Assembly (NCBI GenBank): GCA_020029615.1
Contig: JAIBJO010000003.1
Span: 1 to 62,253, forward strand
DNA length: 62,253 bases
Source: Actinomycetota bacterium
GTDB lineage: Bacteria; Actinomycetota; Thermoleophilia; Gaiellales; Gaiellaceae
Direction: 5' to 3'
The position numbers and the translations under genes are program-made. Each line of letters starts with the position of its first letter. Position 1 is the first letter of the stretch. Below are positions 1-8,047 of the stretch, piece by piece. Below the pieces are notes generated by a model. That model saw only the letters and a program-made list of their open reading frames with translations, ran no database searches and was not told where the DNA came from.

Positions 1-2202
1 TCGATCCAAGTGCGGGTCGGATTGCACACCGGCACTCCGCTTCTGACCGACGAGGGCTACATCGGGGAGGACGTGCACCGCGCCGCCCGTATTGCGGCGG
101 CAGGCCACGGCGGGCAGGTGCTCGTCTCATCCTCGACTGCGTCCCTCGTCGAGCTCGAGCTTCGCGAACTCGGGGAGCACCGCTTCAAGGACCTCTCCGC
201 CCCCGAGCGCGTCTTCCAGACCGGAGCCGACGACTTCCCGCCGCTCAAGACGCTCTATCAGACGAACTTGCCGATTCCCCAGACGCCGTTTCTGGGGAGA
301 GAGAAGGAGCTCGGCGAGGTGCTTGCGCTCCTTGGACGCGACGATATTCGGCTTCTCACGCTGACCGGTCCCGGCGGCACGGGCAAGACCAGGCTTGCGG
401 CACAGGCGGCAGGTGCCCTCGCCGAGCGCTACCGCGACGGCGTGTGGTGGGTTCCGCTCGCTCCTCTCCGAGAACCGGACCTCGTACTCGAGAGCGCGGG
501 TCAGGCGCTTGGTGCAAAGGATGGCCTCGCCTCGCACATCGCCGACAAGCGAATGCTCCTCCTGTTCGACAACTTCGAGCAGGTTGTCGAAGCAGCCCCC
601 GGACTGTCCGCCCTCCTCGGCGAGTGCCCACACCTCGAGCTCCTCGTTACGAGTCGTGAGCGGCTCCACCTTGCCGGCGAGCAGGAGTACCCGGTACCAC
701 CGTTCGTCGCGGAAGAGGGCGTCGGCTTTTTCATGGCGCGGGGGCGGGCGGCGAAGCCCGACTTCGAGATCGACGAAGCCGTCCCGGAGATCTGCCGACG
801 CCTCGACGAGCTCCCACTCGCCCTCGAACTCGCCGCCTCGAGGGTGAAGGCGCTCTCGACGGAACAGATCCTTTCTCGGCTCGAGCAGCGCTTGCCGCTC
901 CTGACCGGCGGCAGCCGTGATGCTCCGGAGCGGCAGCGCACCCTTCGGGCGACGATCGAGTGGAGCTACGACCTCCTTTCGAACGATGAGCAGAAGCTCT
1001 ATCGCCGTCTCTCCGTCTTCGCCGGCGGGTGTACCGTCGCGGCCGCAGAGGCGGTATGCGACGCCGAACTCGACACCCTGCTGTCGCTCGTCGAGAAGAG
1101 CCTCATCCGCTTCACGGATGAGCGCTACTGGATGCTCGAAACGATCCGAGAGTACGCCACGGAACAGCTCGAGCAGAGGGACGATGCCGTCGCGTGGCGG
1201 CTGCGCCATGCCGAGTGGTGCTGCACACTGGCTGAGCGCGACGGTGGCATGCCCCCGTATCGGCACCTCGACGACGGACTTGGCTCACTTCCCGACGAGT
1301 CCGACAACGTTCGCGCAGCGATCGCGGCGACGTGGGCGGATGGTCTGAATGAGCTCGCGCTTCGCTTTGGCCCCGCCTGTGTTCGCTTTTGGATGTCGCG
1401 GGGGTTCTTCAGCGAAGCCTCCTCATGGCTCGAGCGCGCTGAGCCGATGATCGAGTCTGCAGCTCCCAGGATCGGACTGGAAGCACTACGGGCGGCGGGC
1501 GTGATCGCATTCTGGGTTCTCGCCGATACGGACCACGCGGAAGAGCTCTGGATCCGAGCGCAAGCGCTGGCGGAGGACCTCGGAGAGAACGAGGCGATCA
1601 CGTGGATCGAGAGGATGCGTGCCGGGATCGCGTGGGAGCGCGGCGAGCTCGAAGGTGCCCTCTCGCTCTTCGAGCAGAACCTGAGCAAGGCGCGAGCGAG
1701 CGGCAACCGCCGTCGAGAAGCCGAGTGCCTGCACATGCTCGGCGAGGTGCTGCGCGACCTCGGACGCTTCGAGGAAGGCGAAGAGATGCTGCTGTCAGCA
1801 GGCGCGATCTACCGCGACCTCGGGCTTCAAGGAACCTTTGCAGGCAACCTCCACAGCCTTGCCGATCTTGCGCTGGACAGGGGTGACCTTGCGAAAGCCG
1901 AGCACCTCTATCGAGACGTGCTCGAGCTCTACGCGCTTCATTCAGGCCCGCACGGGCCGCGCGACGTCGCCTACTGTCTTGCCGGACTCGCCTCTGTCTT
2001 CGCCGAACGAGGTCAGGACGAAGTCGCGGCCTCTCTATGGGGCGCCGTCTGTGCAGCCGAAGAGACGCTTGCCTTTCGCATGATCAGCTTCGAGCGACGC
2101 CGGTACGAATCGCGGCTCGGACGAGTCGAGAACACCGCCTCTTGGGTGGCGGGTCGACGGATGACAATCGAGGACGCCCAAGAGTTCCTCGACGCGACAT
2201 GA
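1..2202 (+). CDS. Cyclase-homology / STAND ATPase / TPR regulator, 5' truncated
   Basis: The frame is open from base 1 and already inside a class III nucleotide cyclase homology domain (VGLHTG, then VHRAARIAAAGHGG), so the true start lies upstream of the window; the GTG at position 10 is internal. After the cyclase remnant (about residues 1-75) comes a STAND/NB-ARC-like ATPase with Walker A GPGGTGKT (about 120-127) and Walker B LLLFDNFE (about 183-190), then a helical TPR-like C-terminus to about residue 730. No DNA-binding domain is visible. Proteins of this build are signalling switches, often multi-copy in actinobacteria; the output is unknown. The active-site Asn of true cyclases (VNxAAR) is His here (VHRAAR), so cyclase activity is doubtful. 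A full-length paralogue follows 30 bp downstream. Confidence 0.85.
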   Translation, partial: SIQVRVGLHTGTPLLTDEGYIGEDVHRAARIAAAGHGGQVLVSSSTASLVELELRELGEHRFKDLSAPERVFQTGADDFPPLKTLYQTNLPIPQTPFLGREKELGEVLALLGRDDIRLLTLTGPGGTGKTRLAAQAAGALAERYRDGVWWVPLAPLREPDLVLESAGQALGAKDGLASHIADKRMLLLFDNFEQVVEAAPGLSALLGECPHLELLVTSRERLHLAGEQEYPVPPFVAEEGVGFFMARGRAAKPDFEIDEAVPEICRRLDELPLALELAASRVKALSTEQILSRLEQRLPLLTGGSRDAPERQRTLRATIEWSYDLLSNDEQKLYRRLSVFAGGCTVAAAEAVCDAELDTLLSLVEKSLIRFTDERYWMLETIREYATEQLEQRDDAVAWRLRHAEWCCTLAERDGGMPPYRHLDDGLGSLPDESDNVRAAIAATWADGLNELALRFGPACVRFWMSRGFFSEASSWLERAEPMIESAAPRIGLEALRAAGVIAFWVLADTDHAEELWIRAQALAEDLGENEAITWIERMRAGIAWERGELEGALSLFEQNLSKARASGNRRREAECLHMLGEVLRDLGRFEEGEEMLLSAGAIYRDLGLQGTFAGNLHSLADLALDRGDLAKAEHLYRDVLELYALHSGPHGPRDVAYCLAGLASVFAERGQDEVAASLWGAVCAAEETLAFRMISFERRRYESRLGRVENTASWVAGRRMTIEDAQEFLDAT

Positions 2203-2232
2203 ATCGACCTGCTCGAACGAGAAACGCGTGAG

Positions 2233-4710
2233 ATGATCGCCGGCGTGAGCTCTCGCGAGCTGCCGACCGGAACCGTCACGTTCCTGTTCACGGACGTCGA
2301 GGGCTCGACGCGGCTCCTTCGGAAGCACGGCGCCGACTACGTTGATCTCCTCGCCGAGTACAGGCGCGCCCTGAGGGACGCATTCGCGAGACACGCGGGC
2401 GTCGAGGTGGATACCCAGGGCGACGCGTTCTTCATCGCCTTCCCGAGAGCCGCCGACGCGGTCGCTGCGGCCACCGAGGCGTGCCACGCGCTCGAAGCCG
2501 GCCAGGTCCGCGTGCGCATGGGGATTCACACGGGCGAGCCAATCGTCACGGACGAGGGTTACGTCGGCATCGATGTCCACCGTGCGGCGCGAATCGCTGC
2601 CTCCGCGCACGGTGGCCAGATCGTTCTCTCCGAGACGACGCGGCGCCTCCTGGAGGACGACGTCGCCGTCCGCGAGCTCGGGGAGCACAGGCTCAAGGAC
2701 CTGGTCGGAGCCGAGCGGTTGTTCCAGCTCGGGGAAGGGGCGTTCCCGCCCCTCCGGACGCTCGACGCGACGAACTTGCCCGTCGTCTCCATCCCGCTCG
2801 TCGGGCGCGAGCACGAGCTCGGGGAGCTCGTCGCCATGCTCTCGAACGGCACTCGCCTGCTCACGCTCACGGGCACCGGGGGCACGGGCAAGACCCGGCT
2901 CGCGCTCCAGGTCGCCGCAGAGCTCGTCGGTACCTTGCACGACGGCGTCTTCTGGGTCCCGCTCGTCGGTCTCACCGATCCTGCGCTCGTGGACTCCGAG
3001 GTCGCCCAGGCGATCGGAGCCCCTGACGACCTCACCGGCTTTCTCCGCGGGAGGGAGCTCCTGCTCCTGCTCGACAATTTCGAGCACCTTCTGGACGCCG
3101 CTCCGAGCGTCAGCGCCGTCCTGGGAGCGTGCCCCCGCGTACGCGTGCTCGTCACGAGCCGGGCGCCGCTCCACGTCTCGGGCGAGCAGGAGTACCGTCT
3201 GGAGCCGCTTCCCACCGACGACGCAAGCACCCTCTTCGTGCAGCGGGCGCGCGGCGTCGGTCGCGTGCTGGAGCCCGACACGACGATAGAGGCGATCTGT
3301 GCCCGGCTCGACGGGCTTCCGCTTGCGATCGAGCTCGCAGCCGCGCGGACGAAGCTTCTCGCCCCCGAACGGCTGCTCGAGCGCCTCGACACGTCTCTGC
3401 CGATCCTGACCGGCGGCGCGCGCGACGCACACGCGCGCCAGAGAACGCTCCGCGCGACGATCGAGTGGAGTTACGACCTGCTCGACCCCGCGGCACAGGA
3501 GCTCTTCGCCCGCCTCTCCGTCTTCTCGGGCACGTTCCCGCTCGAGGCCGCCGAGCAGGTGTGCGATGCCGAGCTCGACTGCCTCGCGACGCTCGTCGAC
3601 TACAGCCTGGTGAAGCCGATCGGAGACGACCGCTTCCTGATGCTCGAAACCATCGGCGAGTACGCGCGCGAGCGGCTTGGAGGTGCCGAGGAGGCCGTGG
3701 GGCTTCGCGCGCGCCACTCGGGCTACTTCGCCGCGCTCGCGGAGGAGGCGTACGAGCACCGTTTCGCCGACGAGGCCGAATGGTCGGCGCGGCTCGAGCT
3801 CGATCACGACGATCTTCGCGCCGCACTCGACTGGCTGCAAGCGGACGATGTGGATCGCGCGCTCGAGCTCGCCGGCGCACTTGGCTGGTTCTGGCTGGCC
3901 CACGGGCATCTTGTCGAGGGGCGCGGGCGGCTCGTCGACGCGCTCACCGCCTCGACTGCGAGCGGGCGCTCTCGCGCGCGGGCGTTGACGTCTTCCGGCG
4001 CACTCGTCGCGAGGTGCGGCTCCGCCGACGGCGGGCGAGCGCAGCTCGACGATGCCATCGGGCTCTGGCGCGAGCTCGGCGATCGGGACGAGCTGGCGTC
4101 CGCGCTCGACACGCTCGGCTGGCTCCTCGTCTACGACGCGGGCGACGACCACGCCTCGCTGAGCACCTTCGAGCAGTGCCTCGAGCTCCGCCGCGCGCTC
4201 GAAGACCGGGACGGAGAGATTCGCGCGCTCGTCGGCGTCGCGCAGGTCCTCGTCGCTCTGGGCGAGACGGACCGAGCGGAGCCGATGTCACACGAGCTCC
4301 TCGAGATGGCGGATGGCGACCGGCGCACGGAGCACTTCGCGTACCACTTCCTCGCCGACTGCGCGCTCATCCGCGGCAAAACGCAGGAGGCGGAGCGGCG
4401 ATACCGCCAGAGCCTGGAGGCGGCAGTTCCGCTCGGAGACCTGATCGAGACGAGCTTCGAGGTTCAGGGAGTCGCGATGGCGGCAGCCGGCAACGGGGAC
4501 CCCGAGCGCGCGCTTCGCCTCGCGGGGTCGGTCGAGGCGCTCTGGCAGTCGCTCGGTACGTGGATCTCGGTCGCCTTCTGGGACAGGCTCCTCGAGCGCT
4601 ATCTGGGCCCGGCTCGCGAGCAGCTCGGTGCCGACGCCGATGCCGCATGGGCCGAGGGCCGCGCGCTGGCGTTCGACGACGCGGTTGCGCTCGCGCTCGA
4701 GACTGCCTAG
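2233..4710 (+). CDS. Cyclase-homology / STAND ATPase / TPR regulator (tandem paralogue)
   Basis: 825-residue multidomain protein with the same architecture as the truncated gene upstream. The N-terminal class III cyclase homology domain has both expected metal-binding aspartates, in FLFTDVEGST (D21) and in GDAFFIAF (D64), but carries VHRAAR (about 115-120) instead of VNxAAR. A STAND ATPase follows with Walker A GTGGTGKT (214-221) and Walker B LLLLLDNFEH, and then TPR-like helical repeats from about residue 470 to the end. It starts at ATG 2233, 30 bp after the previous stop. The tandem arrangement and shared motifs imply a local duplication. Family knowledge supports signal-dependent oligomerisation; ligand and target are unknown. 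Confidence 0.88.
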   Translation: MIAGVSSRELPTGTVTFLFTDVEGSTRLLRKHGADYVDLLAEYRRALRDAFARHAGVEVDTQGDAFFIAFPRAADAVAAATEACHALEAGQVRVRMGIHTGEPIVTDEGYVGIDVHRAARIAASAHGGQIVLSETTRRLLEDDVAVRELGEHRLKDLVGAERLFQLGEGAFPPLRTLDATNLPVVSIPLVGREHELGELVAMLSNGTRLLTLTGTGGTGKTRLALQVAAELVGTLHDGVFWVPLVGLTDPALVDSEVAQAIGAPDDLTGFLRGRELLLLLDNFEHLLDAAPSVSAVLGACPRVRVLVTSRAPLHVSGEQEYRLEPLPTDDASTLFVQRARGVGRVLEPDTTIEAICARLDGLPLAIELAAARTKLLAPERLLERLDTSLPILTGGARDAHARQRTLRATIEWSYDLLDPAAQELFARLSVFSGTFPLEAAEQVCDAELDCLATLVDYSLVKPIGDDRFLMLETIGEYARERLGGAEEAVGLRARHSGYFAALAEEAYEHRFADEAEWSARLELDHDDLRAALDWLQADDVDRALELAGALGWFWLAHGHLVEGRGRLVDALTASTASGRSRARALTSSGALVARCGSADGGRAQLDDAIGLWRELGDRDELASALDTLGWLLVYDAGDDHASLSTFEQCLELRRALEDRDGEIRALVGVAQVLVALGETDRAEPMSHELLEMADGDRRTEHFAYHFLADCALIRGKTQEAERRYRQSLEAAVPLGDLIETSFEVQGVAMAAAGNGDPERALRLAGSVEALWQSLGTWISVAFWDRLLERYLGPAREQLGADADAAWAEGRALAFDDAVALALETA

Positions 4711-4741
4711 CAGGCGCTGAGAACGTTCGGCGGCCCCAGCT

Positions 4742-7390
4742 TCACCACGACTTCAGGCGGGCCTGCGAGGCGGGGTGGGCGATGCGGACGCGCGCGTCGA
4801 CCACGACGCAGCCGTCCGGGAAAGCGAGAATCGGGTTCAGGTCGAGCTCTGCGACCGCGGGTAGATCCTCCCCGAGGCGGCCGAGTCGGTGGACGAGGTC
4901 GACGAGCGCGGCGGCGTCCGCGGCTGGAGCCCCTCTGAATCCGGCGACCAGGCGACCCGCCTTGCCTCCCGTCACGAGCTCCTCTGCGTCGACGTCGGTG
5001 AGCGGTGCGATGAGGAAGCCGGCTTCGCCGATGAGCTCGGCGAACACGCCGCCGGGGCCGAACGCGACGAGCGTGCCGAAGACCGGATCCTGAAGCACTC
5101 CCGCGTGCAGCTCGGCGCCACCCCGAAGCATCGGCTGCACGACGACCGGTGGCCCGATGCGAGCTACGGCTTCGCGCACCGACGCCTCGTCGGCGAGATC
5201 GAGCGCGATTCCGCCTACCTCGGTCTTGTGCACTCCGGGGGCAGCGGTCTTGACGACTGCCGGATAGCCGAGATCCTGGGCGGCCGCGACCGCGTCGTCG
5301 ACGTCGTCGGCGAGGCGCTCTTGCACGAGCGGAACGCCGTACGCCTGCAGCAGTAGGCGCGTCGCTGCCGGGTCGAGCCAGTGGTCGTCGGCGACGTCGA
5401 GCGTGCGCGCGACGAGATCTTCCGCTTCTCGCCGCTGGATGTCGTCGAGGCGCGGCGCCGTTCCGAGCGGACGGCGCAACCACGTCGCGCGCTCGGCCAC
5501 TCGCCCAAGAGCCTTCGCGGCGGACTCGGGGTAGGCGAAGGCCGCCACCCGGCGCGACGTGCGAAGCGGAGTCGGGACTCCTTCCGCTGACATCACGACG
5601 GCGAGCACGGGCTTGTCGTCGCCCTGGAGCGCGGACCGCTCGAGCGCTGCGGCAACGTCCGCTGCAGTTGCGCTCACAGCGGGGACGAAGAGCGCGATCA
5701 CCGCGGAGACGACGGGATCCGCGAGGAGCTGGGTCAGTGCCAGGGCATACGTATCTGCCGTCGCCGAGCCGAGCATGTCGACCGGGTTGGCGACGCTCGC
5801 CTCCGTCGGCAGCTCGGCGCGAAGAGCGGCGACGGTCGCTTCCCCGAGCACAGGGAGCTCGAGGCCGGCGGCCTCGCATGCGTCCGCGCACAGGATCCCG
5901 AGCCCACCCGCGTTCGTGAGGACGGCGACCGAGCGCCCGCTGAGCCGAGACCGGTTCGAGATCAGCGCAGCGACGTCGATCAACTCCTCGAGTGAATCGG
6001 CGCGGATCACACCGGCCTGATGGAAGAGCGCGTTGACCGCAGCGTCGGAGCCCGCGAGGGCCGCCGTGTGCGAGCTGGCTGCGCGCTGCCCACTGGTAGA
6101 GGTCCCGCTCTTCAAGGCGAGGATCGGCTTCCTGCGGGCGACCCGCCGCGCCAGCTGCCCGAATCGGCGCGGATTGCCGAACGACTCGACGTAGAGGAGG
6201 ATCGCCTCCGTCGCCGCTTCGTCCTCCCACCACTCGAGGAGGTCGTTCGTCGAGACGTCGGCCTTGTTCCCGATCGAGACGAACGACGAGAGGCCGAGCC
6301 CGCGCGTCACGGCAGCCTCGAGCAGCGCGAGCCCCAAGGCGCCGCTCTGAGACGAGAAGCCGATGTTTCCAGGAGGTGCAGAGCGCGACGCGAACGTCGC
6401 GTTCAGCCTTTTGCCTGCGACCGCTATTCCGAGGCAGTTAGGCCCGACGAGGCGGGCGCCGTGGGCGCGGACGAGCGAAAGCAGCTCGTCCTGGCGCTCG
6501 ATCCCGGCGCTCCCCGTCTCCGCGAATCCCGCGGAGATGACGACGATCGCGCGGATTCCCGCCTGCAGGGCCTCGTCGACCGCCTCGAGCACCGCATCCG
6601 CGGGCAGGCATACGACCGCGAGGTCGACGTCGTCCGGGACCTCGCCGATCGCCCTGTAGCCGTGAACCCCCGCAACGGGGACGCCGTCACGGTTGACCGG
6701 ATAGGCCGCACCGTCGAAGTCGCCGTCGATGATGTTTCGGAAGAGCTCCCCGCCGATCGAGCCGTGACGGCGCGACGCGCCGATCACGGCGACGGCGCGC
6801 GGCTCGAAGAACGGCCGGAGCGAGGCAGTGACCGCTATGTGATCCCGCTCTGCGACGCGCGCCGCGTAGCGCTCGGTGGGGGCGATGGGAAAGGCGATCT
6901 CGACCTCGCCGCCCTGGAGCTCTCGGGCGAGCTCGAAGCCGAGCGCCTCGAAGACGCCGAGCATGTCCCGGTTGTCGGCCAGCACTTCGGCGATGAGCCG
7001 CTCGACTCCCCGCGCAGAGGCCAGCCGCGCCAGCTGCTCGACGAGCCGCGTCCCGATCCCGCGCCGCTGGTACTCGTCGGCCACGGCGAAGGCGGCTTCG
7101 GCAGTCGCCTGGTCACGAAGGCGCACGTAGTTCGCGACGGCGACGACTCGCTCGCGCCCGTCGTCGGCGAAGGTTCCGACCAGGGCGCCGCGCTCGTCCC
7201 AGTCCGGGTCGAGCAGCTGGTCCACGAGCTGCGGCCCGAGGCTCGGGAACCCGTGGAACCGGAGGTACAGGCTCCGCCTCGAGAGCGTTGCGAAGAAGTC
7301 GAGAAGCGCCGTCGCGTCATCGGCGTGCGGCGGTCGGAGACGGAGGGTCGCTCCGTCCCGCAGGATGACGTCGACGGCCTCCATTCGCAC
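4742..7390 (-). CDS. GNAT acetyltransferase fused to ADP-forming acyl-CoA synthetase
   Basis: 882-residue fusion. An N-terminal GNAT acetyltransferase domain (about 1-165) precedes a CoA-binding Rossmann domain (VIGASRRHGSIGG, about 190-320), the succinyl-CoA-synthetase-like CoA ligase domain and a C-terminal ATP-grasp domain (YPAVVKTAAPGVHKTEVGG region). The order is the reverse of enterobacterial PatZ/Pat and matches actinobacterial Pat proteins such as Streptomyces PatA. Such enzymes acetylate lysines, classically that of acetyl-CoA synthetase, and the synthetase-like part senses acetyl-CoA. The phosphorylatable His of ADP-forming synthetases appears kept in SHTAALAG (H441), so residual acyl-CoA synthetase activity is possible. 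The gene converges on the STAND regulator with 31 bp between stops and lies downstream of hsp20. Confidence 0.88.
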   Translation of the reverse strand: MRMEAVDVILRDGATLRLRPPHADDATALLDFFATLSRRSLYLRFHGFPSLGPQLVDQLLDPDWDERGALVGTFADDGRERVVAVANYVRLRDQATAEAAFAVADEYQRRGIGTRLVEQLARLASARGVERLIAEVLADNRDMLGVFEALGFELARELQGGEVEIAFPIAPTERYAARVAERDHIAVTASLRPFFEPRAVAVIGASRRHGSIGGELFRNIIDGDFDGAAYPVNRDGVPVAGVHGYRAIGEVPDDVDLAVVCLPADAVLEAVDEALQAGIRAIVVISAGFAETGSAGIERQDELLSLVRAHGARLVGPNCLGIAVAGKRLNATFASRSAPPGNIGFSSQSGALGLALLEAAVTRGLGLSSFVSIGNKADVSTNDLLEWWEDEAATEAILLYVESFGNPRRFGQLARRVARRKPILALKSGTSTSGQRAASSHTAALAGSDAAVNALFHQAGVIRADSLEELIDVAALISNRSRLSGRSVAVLTNAGGLGILCADACEAAGLELPVLGEATVAALRAELPTEASVANPVDMLGSATADTYALALTQLLADPVVSAVIALFVPAVSATAADVAAALERSALQGDDKPVLAVVMSAEGVPTPLRTSRRVAAFAYPESAAKALGRVAERATWLRRPLGTAPRLDDIQRREAEDLVARTLDVADDHWLDPAATRLLLQAYGVPLVQERLADDVDDAVAAAQDLGYPAVVKTAAPGVHKTEVGGIALDLADEASVREAVARIGPPVVVQPMLRGGAELHAGVLQDPVFGTLVAFGPGGVFAELIGEAGFLIAPLTDVDAEELVTGGKAGRLVAGFRGAPAADAAALVDLVHRLGRLGEDLPAVAELDLNPILAFPDGCVVVDARVRIAHPASQARLKSW

Positions 7391-7479
7391 CGGGATGCTC
7401 GCAGCTATCGACTCGGCTCACGAGCTGAACGTCGATGGCTCTCCCGGCCAGGAGCCCGAGGTCGTCGCCGTGGAACGCT

Positions 7480-7512
7480 GCGGGCGCCCGGCTCAATCAG
7501 CCGGGCGCCCGC
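7480..7512 (-). terminator. Strong hairpin terminator downstream of hsp20
   Basis: Perfect 14-bp GC-rich stem (left arm 7480-7493, right arm 7499-7512) with the 5-nt loop CAATC, 18 bp past the hsp20 stop on the minus strand and before the next minus-strand gene. There is no long T run, as is common for high-GC terminators. Confidence 0.7.
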
Positions 7513-7529
7513 GATCAGAGCAGTCGTGG

Positions 7530-7949
7530 CTACGCCTGGATCTCGACCGTGCGCGCCTCGACCTGCTCGACCTTCGGAACGTGCACCTCGAGAACGCCGC
7601 CACGGAACGTGGCGTCGACGTGCTCGATGTCCGCCTCCGGCGGCAGGGTGAACGACCGCTCGAAGTGCTTCTCCAGCCGCTCGTGGAGGTAGAAGGTCTT
7701 CGCCTTCTCCTCCTTATCCCGTTTGCGCTCGCCCTTGATGGTGAGCGTGTGATCCGAGACCTCGAGCGCGAGCTCCTTGTCCTCGAAGCCCGGGACCTCG
7801 AGCTCGACGACGAGCTCCTTCTCGGTCTCGTACAGGTCAGCGGCAGGAAGCGGGGCAGGTGCGACTCCGAAGTCCTCGAGCATTCGCCGCATGCGACGCT
7901 CGATGACGTCGAGATCACGGAAGGGCGCCCACCTGACAAGTGTGGTCAT
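7530..7949 (-). CDS. Small heat-shock protein, Hsp20/alpha-crystallin family
   Basis: 139-residue ATP-independent holdase chaperone that binds unfolding proteins in the cytoplasm. An N-terminal arm (about 1-40) is followed by the alpha-crystallin domain (about 40-130) with the family signature near GVLEVHVPK and a charged loop (KRDKEEKAKTFYLHERLE); the length is normal. The start is fixed by an excellent ribosome site (AAAGGAGGG, about 6 nt upstream of the ATG). The P-type ATPase gene lies upstream on the same strand, 98 bp away, and a strong hairpin follows. No CIRCE or HAIR operator was recognised. Confidence 0.93.
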   Translation of the reverse strand: MTTLVRWAPFRDLDVIERRMRRMLEDFGVAPAPLPAADLYETEKELVVELEVPGFEDKELALEVSDHTLTIKGERKRDKEEKAKTFYLHERLEKHFERSFTLPPEADIEHVDATFRGGVLEVHVPKVEQVEARTVEIQA

Positions 7950-8047
7950 CGCTTCCCTCCTTTCTCCGCCATCGTCGCGCCGCGGCCGTCATGGCGCATC
8001 CGCAGAAAGAACTGAGACGACGACGGGAAATCGCTCGTCCCGGCGGA

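Noticed and set aside
2035-4152. 705-codon minus-strand frame opposite the tandem STAND genes.
   Set aside because: Antisense shadow of a gene with clear motifs on the plus strand.
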